A stretch of 64,000 bases of DNA from Bradyrhizobium tropiciagri (GCF_018130505.1 NZ_JAFCKH010000001.1:124001-188000); one strand, 5' to 3'. Shown: positions 35,085 to 48,319, numbered from the stretch's first letter. The notes: a model not told the origin generated them from the sequence alone. Numbers and translations are program-made.

Positions 35085-36779
35085 TCACTTCGCCGCGACC
35101 GACGCAGGCGGTTGCGCGAGGACCTGCCGGATCATGCGGGCGAGGTCGGATTTGCGATAGGGCTTCGGCAGCAGCGTCACGTCAGGGTCGAGCCGGCCGT
35201 GATGGAAGATCGCGTCCTCGGTGTAGCCGGAAGTGAAGAGCACACGCACTGAGGGCAGCTTGGCGGTGACGGCATCGGCCACCTGCCGGCCGTTCATGCC
35301 GCCGGACATGATGACATCGGTGAACAGCAGATCGCAGACGAAGCCCTTGTCGATCGCGGCCAGCGCCTCCGGGCCGTTGGCGGTGACCATGGTGTGGTAG
35401 CCGAGCTGCTCGAGCTGGGCGCTGACATAGTTGCGGACCAGCGGATCGTCCTCGACGACGAGAATGGACTCGCTGCCGCCCCGGGCATCGACGACGGGCA
35501 CCGGCTCGGCGTCGACCCCGTCGCCGCTGCTGCGCGGCAGATAGAGCTTTACCGACGTGCCGTGACCCTCCTCGGAGTAGATCTTGAGGTGCCCGTCGGA
35601 CTGCTTGATGAAGCCGTAGACCATGCTGAGGCCGAGGCCGGTGCCCTTGCCGGTGTCCTTGGTGGTGAAGAACGGCTCGAACACCTTCTCGCGGATCGCC
35701 TCCGGAATTCCGGCGCCGGTGTCGCTGACCGCGACCATCACGTATTCGCCGGCGCGCACATCCAGATTGCTGGCGGCATAGGTCTCGTCGAGGATGACGT
35801 TGCTGGTCTCGATCATCAGCTTGCCGCCCTCGGGCATCGCGTCGCGCGCATTGACTGCGAGGTTGAGCAGCGCGGTCGCCAGATGGTTGGGATCGATGAA
35901 AGCCGGCCATGCATCGGGCTCGAGCGAGGTGTCGATCTCGATCTGCTCGCCGAGCGAGGGGCGCAGCAGGCGCGCGGTGTCCTGCACCAGCGTGTTGAGG
36001 TTGGCTTCACGCGGCTGCAGCGGCTGCTGGCGCGAGAAGGCGAGCAGATGCTTGGTCACCTCGGCGCCGCGCGAGGCCGCATCGCTGATCATCTTTGTGA
36101 CCGAGGACAGCGCGGCATCATGCGCCACTGCGTCGGCGAGGATATCGATCAGGCCGGTGACGACCGTGAGGATGTTGTTGAAGTCGTGGGCGATGCCGCC
36201 GGTGAGGTGGCCGACCGCCTCCATCTTCTGCACCTGGCGCAGCTTCTGTTCGGCCTCGAGCTGCTCGCGGGCGGCCTCGACCTCGCGCGCGCGCATGAAG
36301 ATCTCGGCTTCCATCTGCTCGGTGCGTTCGCGCAGCCGGTCGGTCAGCTTGTCCTGCTCGGCGCCGCGCCGCTTCAGCTGGATGAATTCGGTGACGTCCT
36401 CGACGCGGTGGATGATGTAGGCGATCTGCCCGTTATGTCCGAACACCGGCGTGTTGCGCGGGCTCCAGAACTTCTCCTGGAAACCGCCGCCTTCCGAGTC
36501 GGGCTTGCGGATATCGTATTTCTGCACCGACATCGTGTCGGGGCGACGATTCTGGACGACGCGCTCGAGCGAGGCCCGCAGGTTCCGCACGCCGTCGGCG
36601 GCGGGATCGTCGGGATTGTCGGGGAACACGTCGAACAGCCAGCGTCCGACGATCATCGCACGCTCGGTCATCGTGGCGCGCAGATACGCATCGGTGACGG
36701 CCACGATGCGGAAGTCGGGCGACGTCAGCACGAGATAAGGGCCGGGTGCGCCTTCGAACAGCGCCTTGAAGTCAGGCAT
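35085..36779 (-). CDS. Hybrid sensor histidine kinase with PAS input and receiver domain
   Basis: 564 aa from [18 protein letters not shown] at 36779; the frame stays open further upstream but without coding character. Residues about 1-150 form a PAS-type sensor, followed by a coiled coil (about 155-190), HisKA with the phosphorylated His in [11 protein letters not shown] (about residue 198), HATPase_c with [14 protein letters not shown] and [14 protein letters not shown], and a C-terminal receiver starting [15 protein letters not shown] with its Asp in [11 protein letters not shown] (about residue 487). It has no membrane helix, so it is a cytosolic sensor. No separate output regulator is next to it. 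Confidence 0.9.
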   Translation of the reverse strand: MPDFKALFEGAPGPYLVLTSPDFRIVAVTDAYLRATMTERAMIVGRWLFDVFPDNPDDPAADGVRNLRASLERVVQNRRPDTMSVQKYDIRKPDSEGGGFQEKFWSPRNTPVFGHNGQIAYIIHRVEDVTEFIQLKRRGAEQDKLTDRLRERTEQMEAEIFMRAREVEAAREQLEAEQKLRQVQKMEAVGHLTGGIAHDFNNILTVVTGLIDILADAVAHDAALSSVTKMISDAASRGAEVTKHLLAFSRQQPLQPREANLNTLVQDTARLLRPSLGEQIEIDTSLEPDAWPAFIDPNHLATALLNLAVNARDAMPEGGKLMIETSNVILDETYAASNLDVRAGEYVMVAVSDTGAGIPEAIREKVFEPFFTTKDTGKGTGLGLSMVYGFIKQSDGHLKIYSEEGHGTSVKLYLPRSSGDGVDAEPVPVVDARGGSESILVVEDDPLVRNYVSAQLEQLGYHTMVTANGPEALAAIDKGFVCDLLFTDVIMSGGMNGRQVADAVTAKLPSVRVLFTSGYTEDAIFHHGRLDPDVTLLPKPYRKSDLARMIRQVLAQPPASVAAK

Positions 36780-37042
36780 GGGCGGGGACGGGGTCTGCAG
36801 GTCAGCCTCCCTCGCAGTGGCTATGGTCCAGCGCGCGCTCCACGACCAAAGATGTGGCACGCGCATCGGGCGAGCGCAATGCTTAACGTATGGTGTCGAC
36901 TTGGCTTTTCGGCCATTTGCTGCGGCGCGCAGCGCTGGGTGGCACCGGGTTCCACGCACCGGCAGTTGCGTTAACGAGGTGGCAAGCGCGATAGGCGAGC
37001 CGCAAGCAACGCGATCCAATCGTTCCGCTATGTTTGTGCCCG
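36780..37042. other. Intergenic region, nothing recognised
   Basis: About 260 bases between the start of the kinase and the end of cbbR. It presumably holds the kinase promoter. No hairpin, repeat or small gene was identified. Confidence 0.3.
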
Positions 37043-37969
37043 CTAGCGTGTGTTCGGCAGATAGCGCCAGCCGTCCTTGCCGAGGAAGTCCAGCATCGCC
37101 TTCGCCGGCGGCAGCAGGACCTTGTCGGCGCGTCGGATGGCGTGCCACTGCCGGACGATCGGCAGGCCGCGGACCTTGAGCACGACGAGGCGGCCGTCCT
37201 CCAGCTCGTGATGGATGGTGTGCTGGGAGATGAAGGCGATGCCGAGCCCGGCCATCACCGCCTGCTTGATGGTCTCGTTGCTGTCCATCGCCATGCCGAT
37301 CTTCGGCGCGAGGCCGACCCGCTCGAAGAACTGCTGCATCAGCATCCGCGTGCCCGATCCCTGTTCGCGGGTGATGAAGGTCTCGTTGGCGAGCTCCGAT
37401 ATCTCGACGTGCCGGCGCCGTGCCAGCCGGTGGTCGGACGCGGCGACGATGTAGTGCGGATGCCGGCCGAGCGGCTTCATCTCGACCTCGACGTCGGCCG
37501 GCGGCGCGCCCATCACCGCGATGTCGAGATCGTAGCCGCGCAGCGCGTCGCGAATCTCCTCACGGTTGCCGATCCGAAGCGTGACCTCGATCTTGGGAAA
37601 ACGGCGCGAGAACCCGGCGATCGCGAACGGCACGAAATACTTCGCGGTCGAGACCGCGCCCATCGCCACGCGTCCGCCGCTGCGGCCCGCGATCATGTCG
37701 AGCGATTGCTCGCAGTCCTTTAGCGCCGCCTCGATCCGTTCGATTAGCGACAGCACGTGCGCGCCGGCATCGGTCACGGCCATGCCCTCGCCGGTGCGCT
37801 GGATCAGCGGCAGGCCGGCCAGCTCCTGCAGATTGCGCAGCTGCAGCGTCACCGCGGGCTGCGTCAGATTGAGGCGGTTGGCCGCCGCGGTGATCGAGCC
37901 GGCCTCGTGCACCGCGGACAGCGCGCGCAGCTGGCGGATGGTGAGGTCTCGCGTGAAGTGGCCGGCCAT
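37043..37969 (-). CDS. cbbR: LysR-family regulator of the Calvin cycle operon
   Basis: 308 aa from MAGHFTRDLTIRQLRAL. This start has GGAG six bases upstream; the ATG at 37981 has no ribosome site. The N-terminal helix-turn-helix is AGSITAAANRLNLTQPAVTLQLRNL. The periplasmic-binding-like effector domain follows, with REQGSGTRMLMQQFFE typical of CbbR. It activates the divergent cbbF operon in response to phosphorylated sugars or redox state in other bacteria. The 154-bp intergenic region contains a 17-bp palindrome suitable for LysR binding. Confidence 0.93.
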   Translation of the reverse strand: MAGHFTRDLTIRQLRALSAVHEAGSITAAANRLNLTQPAVTLQLRNLQELAGLPLIQRTGEGMAVTDAGAHVLSLIERIEAALKDCEQSLDMIAGRSGGRVAMGAVSTAKYFVPFAIAGFSRRFPKIEVTLRIGNREEIRDALRGYDLDIAVMGAPPADVEVEMKPLGRHPHYIVAASDHRLARRRHVEISELANETFITREQGSGTRMLMQQFFERVGLAPKIGMAMDSNETIKQAVMAGLGIAFISQHTIHHELEDGRLVVLKVRGLPIVRQWHAIRRADKVLLPPAKAMLDFLGKDGWRYLPNTR

Positions 37970-37989
37970 CGCAGGCTCCATAAGAAAAA

Positions 37990-38006
37990 CTTTGGCGTCG
38001 CCAAAG
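37990..38006. promoter_or_regulatory. Candidate CbbR binding site
   Basis: CTTTGGCG-T-CGCCAAAG, a perfect palindrome with one central base, lies 20 bases upstream of the cbbR start and within an AT-rich stretch between cbbR and cbbF. It would allow autoregulation and divergent activation. Confidence 0.5.
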
Positions 38007-38123
38007 ATAAAGAAATTTCCCTAATTCGGCAAATCGCGCGTTGATAGTGGCGAAGGCGACTCCGATGCGGGTCGCAGATCGAAGCAGCCTCGGCACAGAG
38101 GGCGTGATCAAAGGGAGAGACCC

Positions 38124-39161
38124 GTGGAGATTCGTCCTGCATTGCATGCCTATCTGGAGTGGCCGGCGCGGCAGAATCCGACGCGCGCCGCCACCGTCGC
38201 CGTGATCGAGGCGCTGGCCGGCGCCGCCATCGAGCTCGCCCGCACCATCGCCGCCGGTTCGCTTGCTTCGGTCGGCGGCGAGAGCGGCGCCATCAATCCC
38301 GACGGCGACCGCCAGAAAGCTCTCGACGTCGTGGCCGACCGCCTGATGCGCGACGCGCTGCGCACAGCGCCGGTCGCCGCCGTGGTGTCGGAGGAAGTCG
38401 AGCTCCCCGAGACGCTCGACGCCGATGCGCCGCTTTGCGTTGCGATCGATCCGCTCGACGGCTCCGCCAATCTGGAGAACAACATCTCGGTCGGCACCAT
38501 CTTCTCGATCCGGCCGAAGACCCGCGACGCCATCTCGACCTTCTTCGAGCCCGGCACGGCGCAATGCGCCGCCGGCTGCTTTATCTACGGCCCGCAGACG
38601 GTGCTGGTGCTGGCGCTCGACCAGTGCGTCGACTGCTTCACGCTCGACCAGCGCACCGGTGAATTCGTCCTCACCGGGCGCGACCTGCAGGTGCCGCCGG
38701 ACACCGCGGAGTTCGCGATCAACGCCTCGAACCGGCGGCACTGGAGCGGCGCGGTGCGCGGCTATATCGACCAGTGCCTCGCCGGAGTGAACGGCGAGCG
38801 CGGGCAGGACTACAACATGCGCTGGATCGGCTCGCTGGTTGCCGAGGCCTATCGCATCCTGATGCGCGGCGGCGTGTTCCTGTATCCGGCGGACGCGCGC
38901 CAGGGCTATCGCGAGGGCCGGCTGCGGCTGCTGTACGAAGCGCATCCGATCGCGCTGATCATGGAATGGGCCGGCGGCGCCGCCTCGGACGGCCGCTCGC
39001 GCATCCTCGAATTGTCGGCACGCACGCCGCACCAGCGCGTGCCTCTGATCATGGGATCGACCCGCGCCGTGCGCGATGTCGATGCGGTCCACCTCACGGT
39101 CGAGCCCTTGTTCGAGAGCAGCGATGCCCCGCTGTTCGCGCGGCGCGGCCTGTTTCGCTGA
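38124..39161 (+). CDS. cbbF: Class 1 fructose-1,6-bisphosphatase
   Basis: 345 aa, GTG start with AGGGAGAGA before it. It hydrolyses fructose 1,6-bisphosphate (and perhaps sedoheptulose 1,7-bisphosphate) in the reductive pentose cycle. Metal and substrate motifs: EEVELPE (about 91), [20 protein letters not shown] (Asp109, Asp112) and a C-terminal [23 protein letters not shown] is represented by [20 protein letters not shown]. It is the first gene of the cbb operon, transcribed away from cbbR. Confidence 0.96.
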   Translation: MEIRPALHAYLEWPARQNPTRAATVAVIEALAGAAIELARTIAAGSLASVGGESGAINPDGDRQKALDVVADRLMRDALRTAPVAAVVSEEVELPETLDADAPLCVAIDPLDGSANLENNISVGTIFSIRPKTRDAISTFFEPGTAQCAAGCFIYGPQTVLVLALDQCVDCFTLDQRTGEFVLTGRDLQVPPDTAEFAINASNRRHWSGAVRGYIDQCLAGVNGERGQDYNMRWIGSLVAEAYRILMRGGVFLYPADARQGYREGRLRLLYEAHPIALIMEWAGGAASDGRSRILELSARTPHQRVPLIMGSTRAVRDVDAVHLTVEPLFESSDAPLFARRGLFR

Positions 39162-39173
39162 CGGGGAAATCGC

Positions 39174-40049
39174 ATGTCTCGCCGACATCCCATCATCTCG
39201 ATCGCCGGGTCCTCCGGTGCCGGCACCACCTCGGTGCGGAAGACGTTCGAAAACATCTTCCGCCGCGAGAACGTGGTCGCGGCCTACATCGAAGGCGATG
39301 CCTTCCACCGCTACGATCGCGCCGAAATGCGCAGCAAGATGTCGGAGGAGGCCGAGCGCGGCAACAAGCACTTCAGCCATTTCAGTCCCGAGACCAATCT
39401 GTTCGAGGACCTGGAAAAGCTGTTCCGCGACTATGCCGAGACCGGCACCGGAACGACGCGGCACTATGTTCACGACGAGGAGGAAGCCCGCCTCTACGGC
39501 GCCAAGCCCGGCACCTTCACCGCCTGGGAGGCGCTGCCGGAGAACTCGGATCTGTTGTTCTACGAGGGCCTGCATGGCGCCGTCGTCACCGACACGGTGA
39601 ACGTCGCGCAGCATGCGGATCTGAAGATCGGCGTGGTGCCGGTGATCAACCTCGAATGGATCCAGAAGCTGCACCGCGACCGCAGCCATCGCGGCTACTC
39701 CACCGAGGCCGTGACCGACACCATCCTGCGCCGGATGCCCGACTACGTGAACTACATCTGTCCGCAATTCACCGAGACCGACATCAACTTCCAGCGCGTG
39801 CCGACGGTCGACACGTCGAACCCGTTCATCGCGCGCTGGATCCCGACCCCGGACGAATCGATGGTCGTGATCCGGCTGAAGAACCCGCGCGGCATCGACT
39901 TCCCGTATCTGCTGTCGATGATCCCGGGCAGCTTCATGTCGCGCGCCAATTCGATCGTGATTCACGGCGCCAAGCTCGACCTTGCGATGCAGCTCATCCT
40001 CACGCCGCTGATCCTGCAACTGATCGAACGAAAGAGGCGAACGATATGA
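39174..40049 (+). CDS. cbbP: Phosphoribulokinase
   Basis: 291 aa, the bacterial octameric type. It phosphorylates ribulose 5-phosphate to ribulose 1,5-bisphosphate with ATP. The P-loop is [18 protein letters not shown] (about residues 9-22). Catalytic acid Asp is near [11 protein letters not shown], Walker B-like segment is [12 protein letters not shown], and IPTPDE-type C-terminal segments complete the fold. It starts 12 bases after cbbF and its stop overlaps the start of cbbT. Confidence 0.96.
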   Translation: MSRRHPIISIAGSSGAGTTSVRKTFENIFRRENVVAAYIEGDAFHRYDRAEMRSKMSEEAERGNKHFSHFSPETNLFEDLEKLFRDYAETGTGTTRHYVHDEEEARLYGAKPGTFTAWEALPENSDLLFYEGLHGAVVTDTVNVAQHADLKIGVVPVINLEWIQKLHRDRSHRGYSTEAVTDTILRRMPDYVNYICPQFTETDINFQRVPTVDTSNPFIARWIPTPDESMVVIRLKNPRGIDFPYLLSMIPGSFMSRANSIVIHGAKLDLAMQLILTPLILQLIERKRRTI

Positions 40050-42064
40050 CCGCACTTGCGTCCGTTGCCAGCCGCCCGCGCGCCGACGTCGGCCATGCCG
40101 AGATGGCCAACGCCATCCGCTTCCTCGCCATCGACGCGGCCGAGCAGGCGAAATCCGGCCACCCCGGCATGCCGATGGGCATGGCCGATGTCGCGACCGT
40201 GCTGTTCGGCGATTTCCTGAAGTTCGATCCTACGGACCCGGCCTGGCCTGACCGCGACCGCTTCGTGCTTTCCGCCGGCCACGGCTCGATGCTGCTGTAC
40301 GCGCTGCTTTATCTGACCGGCTACGAGAGCATGACGCTCGACCAGCTCAAGGCCTTCCGGCAGTGGGGCTCGAAGACGCCCGGACATCCGGAGTACGGCC
40401 ACACGCCGGGTGTCGAGACCACGACAGGTCCGCTCGGGCAGGGCATTGCCACCGCGGTCGGCATGGCGCTCGCCGAGCGATTGATGAACGCGCGGTTCGG
40501 CGACGACCTGGTCGATCACTTCACCTATGTGATCGCCGGCGACGGCTGCCTGATGGAAGGCATCAGCCACGAGGCGATCTCGTTTGCCGGCCATCTGCGG
40601 CTGAACCGCCTGATCGTGCTGTTCGACGACAATCAGATCTCGATCGATGGTGCCACCTCGCTGTCGTGTTCGGACGATCAGACCGCGCGCTTTGCGGCGA
40701 GCGGCTGGAACGTCTGCCGCATCGACGGCCACGATCCGCAGGCGATCGCGGCGGCGATCAGGCTGGCGAAGGGGAGCGATCGCCCGTCGCTGATCGCCTG
40801 CCGCACCGTGATCGGGTTCGGCGCGCCGAACCGGCAGGGCAGCGAGAAGGTGCATGGTGCGCCGCTCGGCGCCGACGAGACCGAGAAGACCCGCGCTGCG
40901 CTGGGCTGGCCCTATCCGGCGTTCGAAGTGCCGGATGCGGTGCTGACCGAATGGCGCGAGATCGGCGCGCGCGGCCGCGAGGCGCGGCGGGCCTGGATCG
41001 ATCGCTCGCGACGTGCCGGCAATGGCGACCGCTCGCCGTTCCACGACGCGCTGAACCGCAAGCTGCCCTGCGCCTATGCCGAGGCGATGGCGAGGCTGAT
41101 TGCGAAGTTCGCGACGGAGCGGCCGAAGCTCGCGACCAGGCAGGCCTCGCAGCAGGTCATCGACGTGATCGCCGAGGCGTTGCCCAACCTGCTCGGCGGC
41201 TCGGCCGATCTCACGCATTCCAACCTGACGATGGCGAAGAGCCAGGTTCCGGTGCGGCCGGGAACGCTCGACGGCAGCTACATCCATTATGGCATCCGCG
41301 AGCACGGCATGGCGGCGGCGATGAATGGCATCGCGCTGCATGGCGGTTTCATTCCCTATGGCGGCACGTTCCTCTCCTTCGCCGACTACAACCGGCCCGC
41401 GATCCGACTCGCGGCGCTGATGGGCATCCGCGTCATCCATGTGATGACGCACGACTCGATCGGCCTCGGCGAAGACGGGCCGACGCATCAGCCGGTCGAG
41501 CATCTGGCCTCGCTGCGCGCGATTCCGAACCTGCTGGTGTTCCGTCCCGCCGATGCGGTCGAGACGGCGGAGGCCTGGGACTGCGCGCTGCGGGCGGAGA
41601 CCTCGCCGTCGATCCTCTGTCTGTCGCGGCAGGCGCTGCCGACGGTTCGCGACGGCGGCAAGAACAACCAGGTCGGGCTCGGCGCCTATGTCCTCGTCGA
41701 GCCGGCCTTCGGGCGGGACGTCACCCTGATTGCAACGGGTTCGGAGGTGACGATCGCGCTCGAAGCCGCAAAGCTGCTGGCGGAAGAAGGGGTGAAGGCG
41801 GCGGTCGTTTCCGCGCCGTGCTTCGACCTGTTCCGCCAGCAGCCGCGCGACTATCGCGCCAAGGTGCTGGGCAGCGTCCCGCGCGTCGGCGTCGAGGCGG
41901 CGGTCGAAGGCGACTGGGCGCGCTGGCTCGGCGACGACGGAGAATTCATCGGCATGACCGGCTTTGGCGCCTCCGCGCCCGCCGACGTGCTCTACCGCGA
42001 ATTTGCCATCACGCCGGCAGCCGTCACCGCGGCGGCGAAGCGCGTGATCCGTCGATCGAACTGA
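40046..42064 (+). CDS. cbbT: Transketolase
   Basis: 672 aa from the ATG at 40046, which overlaps the cbbP stop as ATGA; the frame is open much further upstream, but that part lies antiphase within cbbF and cbbP. Key elements are [19 protein letters not shown], the ThDP motif [18 protein letters not shown] ending with DDNQISIDG, and [19 protein letters not shown] with the cofactor-activating glutamate. It shuffles two-carbon units in the regeneration phase of the Calvin cycle. Confidence 0.95.
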   Translation: MTALASVASRPRADVGHAEMANAIRFLAIDAAEQAKSGHPGMPMGMADVATVLFGDFLKFDPTDPAWPDRDRFVLSAGHGSMLLYALLYLTGYESMTLDQLKAFRQWGSKTPGHPEYGHTPGVETTTGPLGQGIATAVGMALAERLMNARFGDDLVDHFTYVIAGDGCLMEGISHEAISFAGHLRLNRLIVLFDDNQISIDGATSLSCSDDQTARFAASGWNVCRIDGHDPQAIAAAIRLAKGSDRPSLIACRTVIGFGAPNRQGSEKVHGAPLGADETEKTRAALGWPYPAFEVPDAVLTEWREIGARGREARRAWIDRSRRAGNGDRSPFHDALNRKLPCAYAEAMARLIAKFATERPKLATRQASQQVIDVIAEALPNLLGGSADLTHSNLTMAKSQVPVRPGTLDGSYIHYGIREHGMAAAMNGIALHGGFIPYGGTFLSFADYNRPAIRLAALMGIRVIHVMTHDSIGLGEDGPTHQPVEHLASLRAIPNLLVFRPADAVETAEAWDCALRAETSPSILCLSRQALPTVRDGGKNNQVGLGAYVLVEPAFGRDVTLIATGSEVTIALEAAKLLAEEGVKAAVVSAPCFDLFRQQPRDYRAKVLGSVPRVGVEAAVEGDWARWLGDDGEFIGMTGFGASAPADVLYREFAITPAAVTAAAKRVIRRSN

Positions 42065-42079
42065 AAGGAGGACGTCACC

Positions 42080-43162
42080 ATGGCGCGGATTACCCTGAGG
42101 CAGTTGCTGGATCACGCCGCAGAGCGTGGCTACGGCGTGCCCGCGTTCAACATCAACAACATGGAGCAGGGCCTTGCCATCATGGAGGCGGCGGCATCCT
42201 GCGATGCGCCGGTCATCATCCAGGCCTCGCGCGGCGCACGGTCCTATGCCAACGACATCATGCTGGCCAGGATGATCGATGCGCTGGAGGAGATGCACCC
42301 GCAGATCCCGCTCTGCCTGCACCTCGACCACGGCAACGAGGAAGCGACCTGCGCCACCGCGATCCGCTACGGCTTCACCTCCGTGATGATGGACGGCTCG
42401 TTGAAGGCCGACGCCAAGACCGCGGCCGACTATGACTACAATGTCGACATCACCCGCCGGGTCGTCGACATGGCGCACTGGGTCGGCGCCTCCGTCGAAG
42501 GCGAGCTCGGCGTGCTCGGTTCGCTCGAGCATGGCGGCGGCGAGCAGGAGGATGGACACGGCGTCGAAGGCACGGTCAGCCACGACCAACTGCTCACCGA
42601 TCCCGACCAGGCCGTCGATTTCGTCCGCGCCACCAAGGTCGATGCTCTGGCGATCGCGATGGGCACCTCGCACGGCGCCTACAAGTTCACGCGGCGGCCC
42701 GACGGCGAGATCCTGGCGATGCGCGTGGTCGAGGAGATCCACACCCGGCTGCCGAACACGCATCTGGTGATGCACGGCTCGTCCTCGGTGCCGCAGCCGC
42801 TGCAGGACATGTTCAACGCGTTCGGCGGCGAGATGCCGCAGACCTGGGGCGTGCCGGTCGAGGAGATCGTCCGCGGCATCCGCCACGGCGTGCGCAAGGT
42901 CAACATCGACACCGACTGTCGCCTCGCGATGGCCGCGGCGTTCCGCAAGGTCGCGGTGCAGTCGAAGAGCGAGTTCGATCCGCGCAAGTTCCTCAAGCCG
43001 GCGATGGATGCCTTGCGCGAACTCTGCCGCGACCGCTTCGAGCAGTTCGGCACCGCCGGCAATGCCGCGAAGATCAAGGTGGTGCCGTTGCCGGAAATGG
43101 CGCGGCGTTATCGGGCCGGCGCGCTCGACCCGCAGATTGGAAGCATGACCCAGGCCGCCTGA
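42080..43162 (+). CDS. cbbA: Fructose-bisphosphate aldolase, class II (Calvin cycle type)
   Basis: 360 aa. It is zinc-dependent and condenses dihydroxyacetone phosphate with glyceraldehyde 3-phosphate or erythrose 4-phosphate. [18 protein letters not shown] leads the barrel, [14 protein letters not shown] supplies the Asp and a zinc His (about 83-84), [11 protein letters not shown] a catalytic Glu, [13 protein letters not shown] the next His and [11 protein letters not shown] the third. AAGGAGG precedes the ATG, 15 bases after the cbbT stop. Confidence 0.96.
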   Translation: MARITLRQLLDHAAERGYGVPAFNINNMEQGLAIMEAAASCDAPVIIQASRGARSYANDIMLARMIDALEEMHPQIPLCLHLDHGNEEATCATAIRYGFTSVMMDGSLKADAKTAADYDYNVDITRRVVDMAHWVGASVEGELGVLGSLEHGGGEQEDGHGVEGTVSHDQLLTDPDQAVDFVRATKVDALAIAMGTSHGAYKFTRRPDGEILAMRVVEEIHTRLPNTHLVMHGSSSVPQPLQDMFNAFGGEMPQTWGVPVEEIVRGIRHGVRKVNIDTDCRLAMAAAFRKVAVQSKSEFDPRKFLKPAMDALRELCRDRFEQFGTAGNAAKIKVVPLPEMARRYRAGALDPQIGSMTQAA

Positions 43163-44656
<1,494 letters not shown>

Positions 44657-44668
44657 GAGGAGTTTTTC

Positions 44669-45094
44669 ATGCGCGTCACCCAAGGCTGTTTCTCGTTCCT
44701 GCCCGATCTGACCGACGATCAGATCGCGGCCCAAGTGCAATACTGCCTCGACAAGGGTTTCGCGGTGAACATCGAGTTCACCGACGATCCGCATCCCCGC
44801 AACACCTATTGGGACATGTGGGGCCTGCCGATGTTCGACCTGCGCGATGCCGCAGGGATCATGAAGGAGCTCGCAGATTGCCGGCGGGTCTATGGCGACC
44901 GTTACATCCGGATCTCCGGCTTCGATTCGAGCCATGGCTGGGAGTCGGTCCGCATCTCCTTCATCGTCAACCGACCACGCGAGGAGCCCGGCTTCCGGCT
45001 CGACCGCCAGGAATCCGTCGGCCGCAACATCCGCTACGCCACGCATTCCTATGCCGCCGCGCGCCCGGAGGGCGAGCGTTACGCAGACCAGTGA
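44669..45094 (+). CDS. cbbS: RuBisCO small subunit
   Basis: 141 aa. MRVTQGCFSFLPDLTDDQIAAQVQYCL is the conserved start of red-type small chains; NTYWDMWGLPMFDL follows. The extended C-terminal tail (RLDRQESVGRNIRYATHSYAA) forms the beta hairpins that replace the longer loop of green-type enzymes and helps L8S8 assembly. It lies 12 bases after cbbL. Confidence 0.97.
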   Translation: MRVTQGCFSFLPDLTDDQIAAQVQYCLDKGFAVNIEFTDDPHPRNTYWDMWGLPMFDLRDAAGIMKELADCRRVYGDRYIRISGFDSSHGWESVRISFIVNRPREEPGFRLDRQESVGRNIRYATHSYAAARPEGERYADQ

Positions 45095-45156
45095 CCGCGT
45101 CCGGTACACAAGCCAGGGTGGATTGCTCCCTCGACCGCCCTGGTCCGGATGCACTT

Positions 45157-45192
45157 CTCCGTCGTCGCCCGCCGTGCGGCGACGGAGCTTTT
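45157..45192 (+). terminator. Hairpin between cbbS and cbbX (attenuator-like)
   Basis: CTCCGTCG and CGACGGAG pair around a GC-rich inner part that can pair again, followed by CTTTTC. It sits in the 114-bp gap between cbbS and cbbX, so partial termination would lower expression of the activase relative to RuBisCO subunits. Confidence 0.5.
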
Positions 45193-45208
45193 CGATTGAG
45201 AGAGGACG

Positions 45209-46150
45209 ATGACCCAATTGCAAGAACAGACCAAAGAACAGACCCAAGAGGCGCCGCTCGCGTCCGTCGACCTCCGGCATGAATTCGCCGACCTCGGCGT
45301 CGGCACGGTGCTCGACCAGCTCGATACCGAATTGATCGGGCTGAAGCCGGTGAAGACGCGCATCCGCGAGATCGCCTCGCTGCTGCTGGTCGAGCGCATC
45401 AGGCAGAAGATGGCGCTGGCGACGACGTTTCCGACCCTGCACATGTCGTTCACCGGCAACCCAGGCACCGGCAAGACGACGGTGGCGCTGCGGATGGCCG
45501 GCATCCTGCACAAGCTCGGCTTCGTGCGCCGCGGCCACGTCATCAGCGTCACGCGCGACGATCTGGTCGGGCAATATATCGGCCACACCGCGCCGAAGAC
45601 CAAGGAGATCCTGAAGAAGGCGATGGGCGGCGTGCTGTTCATCGACGAGGCCTATTATCTCTACCGGCCCGAGAACGAGCGCGACTACGGCCAGGAGGCG
45701 ATCGAGATCCTGCTGCAGGTGATGGAGCAGCAGCGCGAGGACATGGTGGTGATCCTCGCCGGCTATGGCGACCGGATGGAAAAGTTCTTCCAGAGCAATC
45801 CCGGCTTCCGCTCGCGCATCGCCCATCACGTCGACTTCCCCGATTATTCGGATGCGGAGCTGCTCTGGATTGCTGAACTGATGCTGCAGCAGCAGAATTA
45901 TCGTTTCTCTCCGGAAGCACGCGAGGCTTTCGTTCGCTACATCGCCGCGCGCAAGACGCAGCCGCTGTTCTCCAACGCCCGCTCGATCCGCAACGCGCTG
46001 GACCGCATCCGGCTGCGCCAGGCCAACCGGATCGTGGCGAAGCTCGACCGCACGCTGACCGCCGACGACGTGATGGCGATCGAGGCCGGCGACGTGCTGG
46101 CCAGCCGCGTGTTCGCCAAGGGAACGGGCGCGGCGGGCGAGGGGCGATGA
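45209..46150 (+). CDS. cbbX: Red-type RuBisCO activase (AAA+)
   Basis: 313 aa. It remodels inhibited red-type RuBisCO by pulling on the large-subunit C-terminus with ATP energy. Walker A is [18 protein letters not shown] (residues 83-90 core), Walker B is [13 protein letters not shown], and the arginine finger region follows in [18 protein letters not shown] ribosome site (GAGAGAGG) precedes the ATG. Its stop overlaps the start of cbbY. Confidence 0.96.
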   Translation: MTQLQEQTKEQTQEAPLASVDLRHEFADLGVGTVLDQLDTELIGLKPVKTRIREIASLLLVERIRQKMALATTFPTLHMSFTGNPGTGKTTVALRMAGILHKLGFVRRGHVISVTRDDLVGQYIGHTAPKTKEILKKAMGGVLFIDEAYYLYRPENERDYGQEAIEILLQVMEQQREDMVVILAGYGDRMEKFFQSNPGFRSRIAHHVDFPDYSDAELLWIAELMLQQQNYRFSPEAREAFVRYIAARKTQPLFSNARSIRNALDRIRLRQANRIVAKLDRTLTADDVMAIEAGDVLASRVFAKGTGAAGEGR

Positions 46151-46863
46151 ACCCGGCGCTCGCGGCGATCCGGACCGCCGGCATGCGGAACGTCATCGCG
46201 ACCGCGCGGGCGCTGATCTTCGATGTCGACGGCACGCTCGCCGAAACCGAGGAGGTGCATCGCCGCGCCTTCAACGACGCGTTTGCCGAGGCCGGCCTCG
46301 ACTGGGTCTGGGATCGGCCGACCTACGGCCGGCTGCTGCGCGTCACCGGCGGCAAGGAGCGCATCCGTGCGTTCGATGAGCGCAACGCTGCGCCGGCGCT
46401 GTCCTTTGCCGAGATCGCCGAGCTGCATCGGGCCAAGACGGCGCATTACGCCGCGCTGATCGCGGCCGGCGGTTGTCCGCTGCGGCCTGGCGTGGAAGCC
46501 TGGCTTGCCGCTGCGCGCGAGCGCGGCCAGCGTCTCGCGATCGCCACCACGACCTCGCACGGCAATATCGATGCGCTGCTCTCGATCGCGCTCGGTAGGG
46601 ACTGGGCCGCACTGTTCGAGGCGATCGTCGCCGGCGACGATGTTCCGCGCAAGAAGCCGGCGCCCGATGTTTATGTCGAAGTCCTTGCCCGGCTGAAGCT
46701 CGGGCCCGCCGACTGCATCGCCATCGAGGATTCCGGCAACGGGCTGGCTTCGGCCTCGCAGGCCGGCATTCCCGTCATCATCACCCGCAGCGCCTATTTC
46801 AGCGACGACGACTGGACCGGGGCGCTGTTGGTCGTCGATGATCTCTCGGAGATCGATATCTGA
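46147..46863 (+). CDS. cbbY: HAD-family phosphatase (xylulose 1,5-bisphosphate phosphatase type)
   Basis: 238 aa. The HAD motif I is [19 protein letters not shown] (nucleophile Asp26, acid Asp28). Motif II is the [10 protein letters not shown] segment, motif III includes [11 protein letters not shown], and motif IV is [14 protein letters not shown]. CbbY in related bacteria removes xylulose 1,5-bisphosphate, an inhibitor formed by RuBisCO. The ATG overlaps the cbbX stop (ATGA), so it is the last gene of the operon. The window has no cbbE epimerase gene, so that step must be encoded elsewhere. Confidence 0.9.
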   Translation: MNPALAAIRTAGMRNVIATARALIFDVDGTLAETEEVHRRAFNDAFAEAGLDWVWDRPTYGRLLRVTGGKERIRAFDERNAAPALSFAEIAELHRAKTAHYAALIAAGGCPLRPGVEAWLAAARERGQRLAIATTTSHGNIDALLSIALGRDWAALFEAIVAGDDVPRKKPAPDVYVEVLARLKLGPADCIAIEDSGNGLASASQAGIPVIITRSAYFSDDDWTGALLVVDDLSEIDI

Positions 46864-47212
46864 GAATGCGAATGGATGACTCGCGAACGGCACCAAACAT
46901 TCGGTGTCGTCCCTGCCTGGTGCGCAATTGCGCACTAGGCAGGGACGACACTGGATGTGTTGAACCGCTATTCAATCTCCCCAGAGCCGCCTCGCCCGGC
47001 TAGTCACCGGCCAATAGTCAAATAATATGACTAGTCGTGGCATTCCTTCCGTGGAATAGTAGCGCTGTACCCCGCAAGAGGGTCGCCAAGCGGTGCCATA
47101 ACACCTTGAATCCGGGGCGTTGCGCCCAGTGAGGCTGCGAGCGGGCGCGCGGTGAACGACGACTGACGCGGTCCGCCAAACGAAAACAGTTCAACAAGAA
47201 AGGGAGTGACGC
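46864..47212. other. Intergenic region between cbbY and chvE
   Basis: About 350 bases. It contains the long family D palindrome at 46904-46951; the rest presumably contains the chvE promoter. AAAGGGAGTG before 47213 is the ribosome site. No other feature was recognised. Confidence 0.4.
46904..46951. repeat. Nested 48-bp palindrome (family D with insert)
   Basis: Perfect 15-base outer arms, GTGTCGTCCCTGCCT and AGGCAGGGACGACAC, enclose a second palindrome, GTGCGCAATTGCGCAC. The outer arms match the other family D palindromes. It lies 40 bases after cbbY and may also end the cbb transcript. Confidence 0.75.
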
Positions 47213-48280
47213 ATGTTCAGGTTGAAGGCCACCTTGTTTGCGCTCGCGTTGGCCGGTCTTTCCGCCGCCGCATCGGACGCGCTGGCCCAGGGCAAGCCCA
47301 GCATCGGCATTGCGATGCCGACCAAATCCTCGGCGCGCTGGATCGACGACGGCAACAACATGGTCAAGGTGCTGAAGGAGCGCGGCTACGGCACCGACCT
47401 GCAATATGCCGAGGACGACATCCCGAATCAGCTTTCCCAGGTCGAGAACATGGTGGCCAAGGGCGCCAAGGTGCTGGTGATCGCGGCGATTGACGGCACC
47501 ACGCTGTCGGATGTGCTGAAGCAGGCCAAGACGCAGGGCATCACCGTGATCGCCTATGACCGCCTGATCCGCGACACGCCCAATGTCGACTACTACGCGA
47601 CCTTCGACAATTTCCAGGTCGGGGTGCTGCAGGCACAGTCGATCGAGAAGGCGCTCGGGCTGAAGGAGGGCAAGGGCCCCTTCAACATCGAGCTGTTCGG
47701 CGGCTCGCCCGACGACAACAACGCCTACTTCTTCTACGATGGGGCGATGTCGGTGCTGAAGCCCTACATCGACAGCGGCAAGCTCGTCGTCGCCAGCGGC
47801 CAGATGGGCATGGACAAGGTCGCGACCTTGCGCTGGGACGGCGCCACCGCGCAGGCGCGCATGGACAATCTGCTCAGCGCCTTCTACGGCAAGAAGCGCG
47901 TCGATGCGGTGCTGTCGCCCTATGACGGGCTGTCGATCGGCATCATCTCCTCGCTGAAGGGCGTCGGCTATGGCAGCAAGGACCAGCCGATGCCGTTCGT
48001 TAGCGGCCAGGATGCCGAGGTACCCTCGATCAAGGCGATGCTGCGCGGCGAACAGTATTCGACCATCTTCAAGGATACCCGCGACCTTGCCAAGGTGACG
48101 GCCGATATGGTCGATGCCGTGCTCAACAAGAAGGACGTCGCCGTCAACGACACCAAGACCTACAACAATGGCGTCAAGGTGGTTCCATCCTATCTGCTCA
48201 AGCCGGTTGTGGTGGACAAGACCAATTGGGAGAAAGTCCTGATTGACAGCGGCTACTACAAGCGCGCGCAATTCGACTAG
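47213..48280 (+). CDS. chvE: Multiple-monosaccharide ABC transporter, periplasmic binding protein
   Basis: 355 aa with signal peptide ...[14 protein letters not shown] before [14 protein letters not shown]. The Peripla_BP_4 fold binds aldoses: [40 protein letters not shown] and a [19 protein letters not shown] segment near the hinge. In Agrobacterium the orthologue binds galactose, glucose, xylose and arabinose and also helps VirA sense sugars. It is the first gene of a three-gene ABC operon. GGGAG precedes the ATG. Confidence 0.92.
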   Translation: MFRLKATLFALALAGLSAAASDALAQGKPSIGIAMPTKSSARWIDDGNNMVKVLKERGYGTDLQYAEDDIPNQLSQVENMVAKGAKVLVIAAIDGTTLSDVLKQAKTQGITVIAYDRLIRDTPNVDYYATFDNFQVGVLQAQSIEKALGLKEGKGPFNIELFGGSPDDNNAYFFYDGAMSVLKPYIDSGKLVVASGQMGMDKVATLRWDGATAQARMDNLLSAFYGKKRVDAVLSPYDGLSIGIISSLKGVGYGSKDQPMPFVSGQDAEVPSIKAMLRGEQYSTIFKDTRDLAKVTADMVDAVLNKKDVAVNDTKTYNNGVKVVPSYLLKPVVVDKTNWEKVLIDSGYYKRAQFD

Positions 48281-48319
48281 CGCGCACCGAGGCAGGCGGG
48301 CGCTGCGGGACGTGATCCG

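Noticed and set aside
38774-40045. Upstream extension of the cbbT frame by 424 codons
   Set aside because: It lies out of phase inside cbbF and cbbP and has no ThDP-enzyme features; the ATG at 40046 overlaps the cbbP stop as expected for coupled genes.
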